Shown here: positions 47,512-57,280 of the stretch, in pieces
How positions within the stretch are numbered: the stretch's first letter is position 1
Layout: the number at the start of each line of letters is the position of its first letter
Assembly: GCF_000482485.1 (NCBI RefSeq)
Contig: NZ_KI519437.1
Coordinates: forward strand, 124,001 to 188,000
Direction: 5' to 3'
Source of the DNA: Paucisalibacillus globulus DSM 18846
GTDB taxonomy: Bacteria; Bacillota; Bacilli; Bacillales; Amphibacillaceae
Length of the DNA stretch: 64,000 bases
The notes under the pieces: generated by a model
What the model saw: the letters and a program-made list of their open reading frames with translations, nothing else
Database searches by the model: none
What the model was told of the DNA's origin: nothing
Translations under genes and position numbers: made by a program

Positions 47512-47895
47512 ATGAGCAAGAAAAAAGAAGAAAAAATCATCCAGACCATTATTGGCTCTGAGGCAATTATTGAGGGAAAAATAACCTTACCAACTAGCTT
47601 ACGAGTAGATGGGAAAATCATTGGCGAAATTGAATGCAATGGTGATGTGTACATTGGAAAGGATGCCTATGTAGAACCAAGCATAAAAGCAAAGAACGTA
47701 ATTATTGCAGGAGTTGTAAAAGGCCAAGTGGAAACAACAGAAAAGATCCAAATTGATTCCAATGGAAAACTAGATGGCAGTGCTACTTCACGTGGAATGA
47801 TTATTGAAGATGGTGGCGTGTTTAACGGGAATAGCGTGATTTTAGAAGTCGAGGAAAAAGGGAAGAAAAAGAAAGTCGAAAAGGTTGCGAATTAA
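47512..47895 (+). CDS. Bactofilin
   Basis: About 127 aa (the ATG at 47512 has better spacing to AAAGGGAG than the ATG at 47509). TIIGSEAIIEGKITLPTSLRVDG, GEIECNGDVYIGKDAYVE and NVIIAGVVKGQVETTEKI are successive turns of the bactofilin beta-helix, which polymerises into non-polar filaments at the membrane. Paired with an M23 peptidase gene 22 bp upstream, it may position peptidoglycan cutting. The Lys-rich tail (KKKKVEK) is disordered. Confidence 0.88.
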   Translation: MSKKKEEKIIQTIIGSEAIIEGKITLPTSLRVDGKIIGEIECNGDVYIGKDAYVEPSIKAKNVIIAGVVKGQVETTEKIQIDSNGKLDGSATSRGMIIEDGGVFNGNSVILEVEEKGKKKKVEKVAN

Positions 47896-48259
47896 GCTGA
47901 GTAGATTACTTTCCATGGAGAAGTATTGCAAATAGCATAAGAATTAGCGCACCTAGTAACACAGTAAATTGGATTTCTATTTTCGTTAATAGCCCCTGTT
48001 TCCTTTAAGAAAAATAAAATAGATAACTTAATAATTACCTCCTAGCTGCATGTTGACATTCGATAAAGTCATCGTACAGATAGGGGGCTGTTTTACTTAT
48101 TATTTGGTGTGGTGCTGCTCTTCTTGCGCTTCATGAGTGACTACCAGCGCTGGTTCCTTTAATAAGCGATATTGATGTATATCGGAATGAAAAAAAATCC
48201 TCTCCATTGTAACCAGAGAGGATTTTTGATTTGGTCTAGTAATACAATTGCAATTCCCA
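47896..48259. other. Intergenic gap after bactofilin
   Basis: 364 bp. I see a minus-strand 35-codon frame (48207-48100) that starts inside the terminator stem at 48193-48227 and has no ribosome binding site, so I do not call it a gene. The only supported element is that terminator. Confidence 0.4.
48193..48227 (-). terminator. Terminator of the zinc export operon
   Basis: AAAAATCCTCTC and GAGAGGATTTTT form a 12-bp stem with a T run on the minus strand, about 30 bp beyond the stop codon of the CDF gene. Confidence 0.75.
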
Positions 48260-49213
48260 TCAGTGATGGTGATGATGGTGGTGTCCAGATGATTCGCCTT
48301 TCACTTTACACAGAATAGAATTGTCATGCAGATGTGCAGATGTTTCAAATTGAATCGTCGAATGTTGAATATTTTGGTGCTCAAGATCATGTTCAATTTG
48401 TCGGAGCAGTTGTTCAGTTTCAGCAATGGACATTTTATCATCTACAACCGCATGGCAGGAGAGAGCATTTAACCCACTTGCAATCGACCAAACATGCAAG
48501 TCGTGAACACCTTGTATGCCTTTTGTTTGTTTTATCGTTTGTATTACATTTTCCATATCCACATTTTGTGGTGTCCCTTCCATCAGGACATGCAGTCCGG
48601 ATTTTGTTACAAAGAATCCACTACGTAATACCAGTGCGGCAACAATGACACTTGCGAGTGGATCTGCCCAACCCCAACCAAAGAATATGATCAGTAGTGC
48701 AGCGATAATAGCACCAATGGAACCAAGCATATCGCTAATCACATGCAAGTATGCTCCACGCATATTTAAGTTCTCTTCCACATCCCCGCCACGCATCATA
48801 ATCCACGCTACGAGAATGTTGACTAACAAACCAATAGAAGCAATGATCAGCATTCCAGTTGAAGCAACCTCAGGTGGATTTTGAAAACGACCGATTGCCT
48901 CATAAAAGATAAACAAAGCAATTAGTATGAGAGTTACTCCATTTAGGACAGCAGCTAAAATTTCAAATCGCTTATATCCATATGTTTTACTATAGTTAGC
49001 TGCTTTTTCACCAAGTTTAAAGGCTACTAATGCTATCCCAAGAGATATAGCATCACTCAGCATATGGCCAGCATCTGCCAACAAGGCAAGACTATTTGTA
49101 AGTAATCCACCTATAGCCTCGACAATCATATATAACGTAATAATTATAAAGCTAATTAATAGTACCTTTTTATTTGCACCGTGTGTATGGTCATGACCGT
49201 GATCGTGTCCCAT
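48260..49213 (-). CDS. czcD: CDF-family divalent metal exporter (CzcD-like)
   Basis: 317 aa. A His-rich N-terminus (GHDHGHDHTHG) and a tail of seven His flank six membrane helices. The transport site is H50/D54 in ADAGHMLSDA and H/D in HVISDMLGSIG; the C-terminal cytoplasmic domain (GVHDLHVWSIASG) is complete. It exports Zn2+ (and probably Co2+/Cd2+) in exchange for protons. It follows the ArsR-type sensor gene by 18 bp on the same strand, so it is zinc-induced through that repressor. Confidence 0.92.
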   Translation of the reverse strand: MGHDHGHDHTHGANKKVLLISFIIITLYMIVEAIGGLLTNSLALLADAGHMLSDAISLGIALVAFKLGEKAANYSKTYGYKRFEILAAVLNGVTLILIALFIFYEAIGRFQNPPEVASTGMLIIASIGLLVNILVAWIMMRGGDVEENLNMRGAYLHVISDMLGSIGAIIAALLIIFFGWGWADPLASVIVAALVLRSGFFVTKSGLHVLMEGTPQNVDMENVIQTIKQTKGIQGVHDLHVWSIASGLNALSCHAVVDDKMSIAETEQLLRQIEHDLEHQNIQHSTIQFETSAHLHDNSILCKVKGESSGHHHHHHH

Positions 49214-49231
49214 TCTAGAATCCCCCCTAAA

Positions 49232-49567
49232 TCAATGATGGAAAGCATGCTCAACAGCTTGCTTCAATAAATTCATGACATGTTCGTCATTCTCCGAATA
49301 AAACAAAGTTGTACCTGCTCTTCTATATTTGACCAACCTTAGATTCTTTAAGAAACGCAATTGATGGGAGACACTTGATTGACTCAAATTTAACTTCTCT
49401 GCTATATCATTAACGGAATGCTCTCCTGTACACAATAGATTTAATATGCGAATTCTAGTCGGGTCGCTTAATGCTTTGAATGTTTGTGAGACGATAAACA
49501 ACGTCTCTTCGTCTAAATCTTGTACTCCTTCATTAGCGGTTTCTTCCATGTTATGCTCTTTATTCAT
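49232..49567 (-). CDS. czrA: ArsR/SmtB-family zinc sensor (CzrA-like)
   Basis: 111 aa winged-helix repressor ([41 protein letters not shown]). The C-terminal helix has D-x-H-x10-H-x2-H (NDEH...EHAFH), the alpha-5 zinc site of CzrA. The recognition region lacks the Cys box of ArsR proper, so arsenic sensing is unlikely. It binds the palindrome 49605-49624 and releases it on zinc binding. It heads a two-gene operon with the exporter. Confidence 0.88.
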   Translation of the reverse strand: MNKEHNMEETANEGVQDLDEETLFIVSQTFKALSDPTRIRILNLLCTGEHSVNDIAEKLNLSQSSVSHQLRFLKNLRLVKYRRAGTTLFYSENDEHVMNLLKQAVEHAFHH

Positions 49568-49604
49568 TCACCCTTACCCCTTTGATTGAATTTATACAGC
49601 TTGT

Positions 49605-49624
49605 ATATGAACATATATTCATAT
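49605..49624. promoter_or_regulatory. CzrA-type operator
   Basis: ATATGAA-N6-TTCATAT is a near-classical 20-bp SmtB/CzrA operator, 38 bp upstream of the repressor start codon. Confidence 0.7.
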
Positions 49625-49907
49625 TATCATATATAGAATAATATGGATTTAACCAAATGTCAATTAACAAGGGAACGTATTTAATTTACTTTCACATTTT
49701 CAATAACCTAACAGTCATCAAAAACTAAGATTACTTTTGCGTTAATTAACAGGACTTAGTTAATTCCAAAGCTAGATTCGATAGTGACTTAATCTTTTTC
49801 TTTAGCTTTGAAAAAGTATTTATAGTAAACGTTTATGCAAAGTGAAGTGATCGAAAACCTGGATGAAGGTGACCCTAAAATTGTTATTATTTTAATTTGA
49901 AAAAATA
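49625..49907. other. Gap upstream of the zinc operon
   Basis: About 280 bp of AT-rich sequence between the operator and the terminator of the next gene. No gene or repeat that I can support. Confidence 0.4.
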
Positions 49908-49961
49908 ACAGAGCCCAAAAAGCTTGAAGTTGAAAACTACCTTAAGCTTTTTGGACTCTGT
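49908..49961 (-). terminator. Long hairpin terminator of the flavoprotein gene
   Basis: ACAGAG-x-CCAAAAAGCTT pairs with AAGCTTTTTGG-x-CTCTGT over a loop, about 25 bp beyond the stop codon of the minus-strand gene at 49987; the A/T-rich flank on the minus strand supports termination. Confidence 0.7.
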
Positions 49962-49986
49962 TTACCGTGAAAATATTATGTGCAGA

Positions 49987-50703
49987 TTAAACTAACAAAT
50001 CCATTGATATAAACTTAGCTCGTTGCTGTTCATGCTTGTCGAGCATAATCTGTTCTGGCTTAATGCCCTCGCCACGTAGAACTTCAATGTTCTGAGCAAG
50101 GAACTCGTCACTGCCTACAACATAGAATAGTCCATCCGAATCTTTAGCAAGGCTCTTCACTTCTTCATAGTAGTCTTTACGGTTATCGACGTATGCTGCG
50201 GTAAACTTCTTGTCAGCTGCAGATTTGAAAATATCAGTGAATAAGAATTCCTTGGATGAATCGATGTTCAAAGAATGAATTTGATTAACGTTGTCAGCGC
50301 GTTCAAAATAATCAAGAACAAGCGGTCTAAAAGTTGCTAGGCCTACACCTGATGATAGCAAATATACATTCTTGTCTTCTCTTTTAAGTGGTACATTCGA
50401 ATGCGTTTTAAATATTGCAACATCATCACCAATTTTTAGGTTTCTTAAAATCGACTTAAACTCTGAGCACTGCTCTCTGATGCGTGTCGTGATACCAATT
50501 GCAAATTCATTTGGTAAAGTGGAGATAGACATATGACGAATCAGGCTACGATTTGGTTTTTCCCCAGCATTAAACCCCTCCAGGGCAAGGTGGATATGGG
50601 AACCTTCTTCCCATGTATAGTCTTCCGGACAATCGAGTAGGTACGTTTTTACCTCAGGTGTTTCATCAATAATCTTATTAATTTTCGTCCAGTATATTTG
50701 CAT
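49987..50703 (-). CDS. Ferredoxin-NADP reductase-like FAD oxidoreductase
   Basis: 238 aa, a single FNR-type module. The FAD-binding part shows SLIRHMSISTLP (the RxxS-type motif) and the C-terminal lobe VYLLSSGVGLATFRPLVLDYF and DGLFYVVGSDEFL. No iron-sulfur or haem domain is fused. It could be a reductase for an unknown partner. The gene stands alone, with its own terminator. Confidence 0.75.
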   Translation of the reverse strand: MQIYWTKINKIIDETPEVKTYLLDCPEDYTWEEGSHIHLALEGFNAGEKPNRSLIRHMSISTLPNEFAIGITTRIREQCSEFKSILRNLKIGDDVAIFKTHSNVPLKREDKNVYLLSSGVGLATFRPLVLDYFERADNVNQIHSLNIDSSKEFLFTDIFKSAADKKFTAAYVDNRKDYYEEVKSLAKDSDGLFYVVGSDEFLAQNIEVLRGEGIKPEQIMLDKHEQQRAKFISMDLLV

Positions 50704-51089
50704 TTATATTCTCCTAACTCAGGTTATATGTTTTGTTACTTTCTAATATACACTAAGTGATAACAATTCTCAATTATGTGGATAGATTTATTCAGATAAT
50801 TCGCGCGGATTATTTTCATAATATTATGTTAGTATTGATGTAACGGGTCAGAGAGGCGATTAAAAATGAGTAAACCTGTCATTCGTACATATAAGGATTC
50901 AAGGATTTAAGACTCATGCAGAAACTCACACAATAGCGAAGATGAACTAATAAACTTTTTAAAGAATAATAATCCGAATGAATAGCAAGTTAATTGCTAA
51001 ATGTTTACAAGACCCAAGTAAATTAGTTATATTGAACGTTAATACAAATATAAAATAAGAAATAACAATTAGAGAGGATTGAATAAAAA
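50704..51089. other. Gap with a probable dead small gene
   Basis: 386 bp of AT-rich sequence. Apart from the broken frame at 50866-50985 and the promoter or ribosome binding site (AGAGAGG at about 51072) of the next gene, I see nothing. Confidence 0.4.
50866..50985 (+). pseudogene. Small gene with an internal stop
   Basis: ATG with GAGAGGCG upstream opens MSKPVIRTYKDSRI, then TAA, then the same frame continues for 24 more codons (DSC...NFLKNNNPNE) to TAG. This looks like a 39-residue gene with one nonsense mutation, but with no family known it could be chance. Confidence 0.25.
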
Positions 51090-51599
51090 ATGGATGTAAA
51101 ATTCCCAATTGGCAAATTACAAGTTCCCGAGAAGGTAACATCTGAAAATATTCAAGATTGGTTAACTCAGATCGAAACATACACTACCAGGTTAAGAGAA
51201 ACTGTTGACTCATTAAGTGATGAGGAGTTAAGTAAAACATATCGTGATGGTAGCTGGACAGTTCGAGAGCTAGTACATCATATCGCTGACTCTCAGTTGA
51301 ATATGTTCCAACGTTTAAAGTTGGCTTTAACAGATGAAAATCCAACAGTGCCCAATTTTGATCAAGATAAGTGGGCTGTTCAACCGGATACAAAACTTCC
51401 TGTAGAAAGTTCTACAAAAATGTTAGAAGGTATAAATGAGCGCATTGTCTCTTTGGGGCATAGTCTAACCGAAGAGCAATTAGAGCGATCTTTTGTTCAT
51501 CAAATAAATGGTAGAATAACAGTTGCGACAAAGCTTGCAAAATTAGCATGGCATGAAGAACATCACCTAGCACATATAAAGATTGCATTATCAAAATAA
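51090..51599 (+). CDS. bstA: DinB-like YfiT/BstA protein (bacillithiol S-transferase)
   Basis: 169 aa four-helix-bundle protein of the YfiT group: FPIGKLQVPEKV at the start, WTVRELVHHIADSQLNMFQR (metal His near 63-64), and WHEEHHLAHI (His near 155-162). The three His residues hold a divalent metal. The Bacillus homologue BstA joins bacillithiol to small electrophiles. It ends 12 bp before a long palindrome. Confidence 0.85.
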   Translation: MDVKFPIGKLQVPEKVTSENIQDWLTQIETYTTRLRETVDSLSDEELSKTYRDGSWTVRELVHHIADSQLNMFQRLKLALTDENPTVPNFDQDKWAVQPDTKLPVESSTKMLEGINERIVSLGHSLTEEQLERSFVHQINGRITVATKLAKLAWHEEHHLAHIKIALSK

Positions 51600-51610
51600 A
51601 CACAAAACAG

Positions 51611-51657
51611 CCATGGGGACAGGTACCTCGGCACGGCCGAGGTACCTGTCCCCATGG
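51611..51657. repeat. Palindromic repeat, copy 1
   Basis: Two 22-base arms starting CCATGGGGACAGGTACCTCG are exact reverse complements around ACG. Each arm contains the smaller palindromes CCATGG and AGGTACCT. It lies 11 bp after the bstA stop. Related copies occur at 53413, 54222 and 55246. Confidence 0.9.
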
Positions 51658-51668
51658 TTTTATGCTAG

Positions 51669-52463
<795 letters not shown>

Positions 52464-52698
52464 AAACATCCACGGATGTTTTTATGAATTTAATTTTCGT
52501 AATATTATGGTAAAACGTGAAGGAGCAATTGCTTATTTTCTAGAATGGCTCAGACAAATTTATAAGTAGTTTCTTATTAAAAATCATCGGCGCAATACTT
52601 CAAAAGAGGTGCTGTTACAATATGCGTTGCTCTTTATAAAATTTTTCTTTCATAGACAGTCTATCCATTCTAAATTTCTATAAAAGGAGTATGCCAAT

Positions 52699-53406
52699 AT
52701 GATGGTAAAAGAAACAAATCTCAAATTAAAGTTAGCATTTCAAATCTTTATCTCATTAATAGCTTTCATCAGCGTTGTATTGCATATCGTTTATTCTCCT
52801 GACCCCTTGGTTTCTACTACAAAACTCACAATTCAAGCAAATCTAATTGTTTTCATTACATTTTTACTCAGTACCTTTGCCGTTTCATCAAAAAGGAACG
52901 GCATACCTTTTCTGGATTTTTTAAAGAATTGTTCAGTCATTTATATGTGTGTTGTTTTTCTTACCTATCATTTTCTTCTCGCTTCTGGTGGAGAATATGA
53001 CGGTATTCGAGTTATCACTAACTTTACTCTTCATTACTTCATTCCGATACTCGTTTTTATAAATTGGACATTTTTTGAAGTGAAGAAAAAATATAGTTTA
53101 AAATTCATCTTTTATTGGATGTTTTATCCTATACTCTATACTATTGTTTCTTGCCTGAGAGGATTGATTGATGGCTTTTATCCTTACTTTTTCTTAAATC
53201 CTAATGGACAAATTCCAGTAGGGGTTGGCAGTTATTCTAAAGTCGCATTATTCATTACCGCCTTCTTATTTGTTTATATAGTTCTCGGTTTTCTATTAAT
53301 CTACTTAAATAGGATATTTCTATATTTTACGAATAAGCGAGGTACATATTCTAAGCATGATCCAAGTAATACAACTATCCTTGGAATCAAGACCAAAGAT
53401 ATATAA
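52699..53406 (+). CDS. Pr6Pr-family membrane protein
   Basis: 235 aa starting at ATG with AAAAGGAG upstream. Six or so membrane helices, with the pattern NFTLHYFIPILVFINWTFFE and LRGLIDGFYPYFFLNP typical of the Pr6Pr (FAR-17A/AIG1-like) group, which is of unknown function in bacteria. Followed 6 bp later by palindrome copy 2. Confidence 0.75.
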   Translation: MMVKETNLKLKLAFQIFISLIAFISVVLHIVYSPDPLVSTTKLTIQANLIVFITFLLSTFAVSSKRNGIPFLDFLKNCSVIYMCVVFLTYHFLLASGGEYDGIRVITNFTLHYFIPILVFINWTFFEVKKKYSLKFIFYWMFYPILYTIVSCLRGLIDGFYPYFFLNPNGQIPVGVGSYSKVALFITAFLFVYIVLGFLLIYLNRIFLYFTNKRGTYSKHDPSNTTILGIKTKDI

Positions 53407-53412
53407 ACAAGC

Positions 53413-53463
53413 GGCCATGGGGACAGGTACCTCGGTCGCGCCGAGGTACCTGTCCCCATGGCC
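53413..53463. repeat. Palindromic repeat, copy 2
   Basis: Arms of 23 bases (GGCCATGGGGACAGGTACCT and three more) around TCGCG. Outer bases AACAA/TTGTT extend the symmetry with a small bulge. It lies 6 bp beyond the previous stop codon and 34 bp before the next gene start. Confidence 0.9.
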
Positions 53464-53496
53464 TTGTTGGTGAACAAGATGAATGGAGGTTTTCTT

Positions 53497-54213
53497 ATGG
53501 GAGAAAATATGGAGTTAAAAAATGCTATTGATTATTTTACCCGCTGTGAGTTTTACTGTAGTCGTCAGCCTACATCCCAATTATATGAGTATGATTCTAT
53601 AAAACAGCTTGCTTTTGGTACAACTGTCTTTGGTAGAACAGATGAGTTTTTTGTCTATAATTCTAATCCTGCCTACGTTATGGAAACCATAAATAAACAA
53701 GGCATCGAAGAAAACTATTGGCTTACTGTGTTGTCTGATGAGAAACCACATACTTATCTTGCGGAAGGTTATACCATCAGAATGACAGATTATCTTATGA
53801 ATCTAAATCTGGAGAGTTGGTCTTTTGAAACAGAAAACAAGAACATCAGGCGTGTCAACACCAAGAAAGACGCACAGCGGATCAATGATGTTTATGGTAA
53901 AACTGCTATCAATTTAGAAAAATTGGACGATCCAAATCTGCATTTTTATGTTGGAGAGGAAAACGGGCAACCTGCAATTCATGGGAGCTATATCATATTT
54001 GATAAAACAGTATGTTTGGATAATATAGTTACGTTAAAAGCTCACAGAAGAAAAGGGTTTGCTAAAGCACTTTGCCGAAAAATGCTATTAGATGCTAAGA
54101 AGGAAGGTGCCACTGAAAGTGTCCTTGCCTCTAGCCAGATGGGGCATCCTTTATATTTAAAACTAGGTTACAAAGACGTGTCTAAGATGTGGGTGTTAGA
54201 GAGACAATCATAA
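53497..54213 (+). CDS. GNAT acetyltransferase
   Basis: I choose the ATG at 53497 (MGENMELKNA, 238 aa) after TGGAGG; the frame is open upstream but only across the palindrome. The GNAT fold is in the C-terminal half: VCLDNIVTLKAHRRKGFAKAL has the acetyl-CoA pyrophosphate loop (R-R-K-G-F-A), then LASSQMGHPLYLKLGY. The N-terminal 130 residues may recognise substrate. Substrate unknown. Confidence 0.78.
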   Translation: MGENMELKNAIDYFTRCEFYCSRQPTSQLYEYDSIKQLAFGTTVFGRTDEFFVYNSNPAYVMETINKQGIEENYWLTVLSDEKPHTYLAEGYTIRMTDYLMNLNLESWSFETENKNIRRVNTKKDAQRINDVYGKTAINLEKLDDPNLHFYVGEENGQPAIHGSYIIFDKTVCLDNIVTLKAHRRKGFAKALCRKMLLDAKKEGATESVLASSQMGHPLYLKLGYKDVSKMWVLERQS

Positions 54214-54221
54214 TCATTTCC

Positions 54222-54243
54222 GGCCATGGGGACAGGTACCTCG
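54222..54243. repeat. Palindromic repeat, copy 3 (one arm only)
   Basis: Only the left arm (GGCCATGGGGACAGGTACCT and CG) survives; the right arm is replaced by GC-rich TGGGCCTGGGCC. It lies 8 bp after the GNAT stop codon. Confidence 0.85.
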
Positions 54244-54337
54244 GCTGGGCCTGGGCCATATTTCAGGATGGAATAATTACTATACACAATGAAAATTACT
54301 AAATTGATATTCGAAATTTAATAACAGGGGTGAAGCT

Positions 54338-55243
54338 ATGAACAAAACTCTAATAAAACAAATCCCTTTAATAAGGAATTGTAAAGAAATTATTGAAATC
54401 GAAAAGGGGTTTTCCTCCGATAAAAAATATCTCATACATATGCAAGATGGAAGCAATAAGTTGTTACTACGAATGTTTAATTCCGAAGAGTTGCAATTAA
54501 GGAAGACAGAGTACTCCATTATAGAAAGCATGCAGGATTTTCATGTTACTTGTACCCAACCAATTTCAATTGGAGAGATAGAAAATCGGGGATATATGAT
54601 CACTTCATACATAGAGGGTGTTGATGCTGAGGATGAAATTCAAAATTACTCAGATCAAGAGCAATTCCAAATAGGTATGGAGGCTGGGAAAGAATTAAGG
54701 AAAATGCATCAACTTGCTGCTCCTAGCCATGTACCTTCATGGTATTCCAGGAAAGTTGTAAAGCATCAAAAATATATAGACGCATACTTAGCATGTGAGG
54801 TTAAGGTTAAAGATGACCATAAAATAATGAATTTTATCGATGAAAATATGAAACTCATGAAACATCGCCCTAATCTTTTTCAACATGATGATTTTCACCT
54901 TGGAAATATCATTGTGAATAATAAAAGATTTGCTGGAGTAATAGACTTTAATAGGTATGATTGGGGAGACCCGATTCATGAATTTTTAAAGATAGGAATT
55001 TTTAGCCGCGGAGTAAGCATCCCATTTTCAATCGGCCAAATTAGGGGATATTTTAATAATAAAGAACCTGATGAAGAATTTTGGAGGTTGTATTCCCTTT
55101 ACCTGGCTATGTGTGTTTTCTCCACTGTCGTTTGGACTCTAAAAACCGTTCCAAACAACATGAATGAAATGTTAGACAAAGTTTACATGTATCTAGAGGA
55201 TCATGATTATTTCAGTAGAATAAAACCTAAGTGGTATCAATAA
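54338..55243 (+). CDS. APH/aminoglycoside phosphotransferase-family kinase
   Basis: 301 aa, starting at ATG with AGGGGTG upstream. Kinase-like fold: N-lobe GFSSDKKYLIHMQDGSNKLLLRM with the ATP Lys, TSYIEGVDAEDEI hinge, catalytic HDDFHLGNIIV and metal-binding VIDFNRYDWGDPIHE. Close in layout to aminoglycoside phosphotransferases and MurNAc/fructosamine-type kinases of Firmicutes; the true substrate is not evident and drug resistance should not be assumed. Confidence 0.82.
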   Translation: MNKTLIKQIPLIRNCKEIIEIEKGFSSDKKYLIHMQDGSNKLLLRMFNSEELQLRKTEYSIIESMQDFHVTCTQPISIGEIENRGYMITSYIEGVDAEDEIQNYSDQEQFQIGMEAGKELRKMHQLAAPSHVPSWYSRKVVKHQKYIDAYLACEVKVKDDHKIMNFIDENMKLMKHRPNLFQHDDFHLGNIIVNNKRFAGVIDFNRYDWGDPIHEFLKIGIFSRGVSIPFSIGQIRGYFNNKEPDEEFWRLYSLYLAMCVFSTVVWTLKTVPNNMNEMLDKVYMYLEDHDYFSRIKPKWYQ

Positions 55244-55245
55244 AA

Positions 55246-55292
55246 CCATGGGGACAGGTACCTCGGCCGGGCCGAGGTACCTGTCCCCATGG
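55246..55292. repeat. Palindromic repeat, copy 4
   Basis: Two 22-base arms starting CCATGGGGACAGGTACCTCG around CGG, between convergent genes: 2 bp after the APH stop and 7 bp before the oxidoreductase stop on the other strand. It can serve both as a terminator stem. Confidence 0.9.
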
Positions 55293-55299
55293 CCTTGTT

Positions 55300-56265
55300 T
55301 TAAACCTTTATCAATACTTTCCCTTCATAATCACGGCTTTCGATTAATCTATGTGCATTTGCCGCTTCATTTAAAGGAAAGACTTTAGCAATTGGAATAG
55401 AAATCTTGTTGGTAGCAAATAAATCCAAGACCTTCTTAGCAACCGTGCCTAGTCGTTCTGGATTATGTTTACGAGTAGTCCCTAAACTAAACCCTTTTAT
55501 ATTCCTACAACTACTATGTACATCGCTTGTCTTAAAAGAACCAGCTTTTCCACTACTATTACCAAATTGTACAAGGGTACCAAATAAGGCTAAACACTCT
55601 AAACTTTTGGTGGTAACATCCCCAGCTACAGAGTCGAAAATGATAGTAGCCCCTTTATTATTCGTTTGCTTTAACGTTACTTCTGCAAATTCATCGTAAG
55701 TACAAACAATATCTGCCCCTAACTTTCTTACATAATCCTCTTTATTCTGCTTTCCAACCGTACCTATAACTTTCTGAACACCAGCTAATTTTGCCAATTG
55801 TACTAACATAGAACCTACACCACCTGCAGCACTATGTATAACAATGGTATCTGTCTTTTGTACTTGGCCAATCTCGTGTAAGAGTATATAAGATAAAATG
55901 GATACAGTAGGCATTGTTGCAGCCGTTTTAAATGAAAGGTTATCTGGAATCTTAAAAATTAGTTTTTCATTCGCGACAACATATTCCGCATAGGACCCGT
56001 TCTTAGGAAAAGCTATCACCCGATCCCCTTTGGAAAAACTTGAACACGGTGAAACTTCTTCTATCACTCCTGCAACATCTAACCCAAGTATCAAAGGAAA
56101 ATCTCCCTTTCCTTTATTTCCTACTCGCGTCTTTATATCAGCATAATTAACACTTGTATATGCTGTCTTTATTAATACCTCTTTTTCAACTATTTTAGGT
56201 ATCTCTATATCGGAATAGGTAAGTACACTCGGATCGCCAAATTCCTTTTGGATTATCGCCTTCAT
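55300..56265 (-). CDS. NADPH:quinone oxidoreductase-like MDR protein
   Basis: 321 aa medium-chain dehydrogenase/reductase without structural zinc. MKAIIQKEFGDPSVLTYSDI at the start, LGLDVAGVIEEV in the catalytic domain, and the Rossmann loop HSAAGGVGSMLVQLAKLAG. It probably reduces quinones or enals with NADPH. It follows the MerR gene at 41 bp and is likely controlled by it. Confidence 0.86.
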   Translation of the reverse strand: MKAIIQKEFGDPSVLTYSDIEIPKIVEKEVLIKTAYTSVNYADIKTRVGNKGKGDFPLILGLDVAGVIEEVSPCSSFSKGDRVIAFPKNGSYAEYVVANEKLIFKIPDNLSFKTAATMPTVSILSYILLHEIGQVQKTDTIVIHSAAGGVGSMLVQLAKLAGVQKVIGTVGKQNKEDYVRKLGADIVCTYDEFAEVTLKQTNNKGATIIFDSVAGDVTTKSLECLALFGTLVQFGNSSGKAGSFKTSDVHSSCRNIKGFSLGTTRKHNPERLGTVAKKVLDLFATNKISIPIAKVFPLNEAANAHRLIESRDYEGKVLIKV

Positions 56266-56306
56266 TTACTATCTCCTTTCAAACCTCATTGAAGATACAA
56301 TCACGA

Positions 56307-56693
56307 TTATTTATTTTTCTCTAGCAAATAATCTACTTTTTGATTTGCATTGACTAACACTTGCTTCATCTCTTTAATTCTCTCTTCCTTTTGAAGCATT
56401 TCGGCATACTTCTCCTGGAAAAGTGCTTTAATTTGTCGGAGGTTTTTTACCTCTGCTTCTGATAATTCGCTATGATGATCGGCATCTCTAGACCAATCGA
56501 ACAGGGCTTTGATTTCCATTAATGTAAATCCGGTATCCTTTAATTTGATAATCGTGTCCATTCTCTCAACATCCCCACTCGAATAGTCCCGCTGCTTATT
56601 ATGGATAGCTGGAAGAATGAGATTTATCTTTTCGTAATATCGAATCGTATCTTTACTTAGACCTGTTTGCTCGGCAAATTCACTTATTCTCAT
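56307..56693 (-). CDS. MerR-family transcriptional regulator
   Basis: 128 aa. N-terminal winged helix MRISEFAEQTGLSKDTIRYY-EKINLI, then a dimer coiled coil (about 80-115). There is no Cys cluster, so it is not a metal sensor; this group often answers quinones, aldehydes or multidrug ligands. It heads a short operon with the oxidoreductase. Confidence 0.85.
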   Translation of the reverse strand: MRISEFAEQTGLSKDTIRYYEKINLILPAIHNKQRDYSSGDVERMDTIIKLKDTGFTLMEIKALFDWSRDADHHSELSEAEVKNLRQIKALFQEKYAEMLQKEERIKEMKQVLVNANQKVDYLLEKNK

Positions 56694-56704
56694 AATCCCA
56701 CCTA

Positions 56705-57022
56705 CTAAACTATGAAATGATATACGAAGAAAATGAGTACTATATGAAAAATAAATCTCATGATATGATGGCTAAATCGGATTTTTCCGTTTGTTATCAA
56801 TCCTTCTAATACAGCCAAACTTTGTATGATAATAAAAATAACAATTAGTATGTCTAACATGATTATTTTATTCGGATACCATAATATCCCAAGCATGCAA
56901 ATAGAAACAATAATGAATAAAAACGTTCTTACCTGAAATCCATTTCCCTTCCACTGTGCAATTCCCGCTACTCCTGTTAACACAGCATACAATCCGACTA
57001 AACAATACGTTATACATGACAT
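56705..57022 (-). CDS. Small membrane protein
   Basis: I choose the ATG at 57022 (MSCITYCLVGLY, 105 aa) after GGGAG. Three to four hydrophobic helices (ITYCLVGLYAVLTGVAGIAQW, FLFIIVSICMLGILWY, MLDILIVIFIIIQSLAVLEG, HIVLIFFVYHFIV), no charged motif. Probably co-transcribed with the MerR gene 11 bp downstream. No family recognised. Confidence 0.55.
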   Translation of the reverse strand: MSCITYCLVGLYAVLTGVAGIAQWKGNGFQVRTFLFIIVSICMLGILWYPNKIIMLDILIVIFIIIQSLAVLEGLITNGKIRFSHHIMRFIFHIVLIFFVYHFIV

Positions 57023-57280
57023 TCCCGTCACTCCCATCTTCTATTAGGCTCATTTTAAAAGATGGAGTTAACTCCATGTCAATCACATTTTTATTAAAAT
57101 TGCTAGAACTTCTAATACACACCCAATCACCAAAGACAAGCTACCAATTTTTATCCTATTCATTTAAAATCCTGCTTCCTACTTCAAGCTGCTTTGTTTT
57201 CTTTCAAAAACGGATAAATGCTAGAATGATAAACACTTTTCACAAAATTATTATGTAATAAGCATGGAAAAAAATTTTAA

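Noticed and set aside
48100-48207. A 35-codon minus-strand frame after the zinc exporter gene
   Set aside because: It starts inside the terminator stem and has no ribosome binding site.
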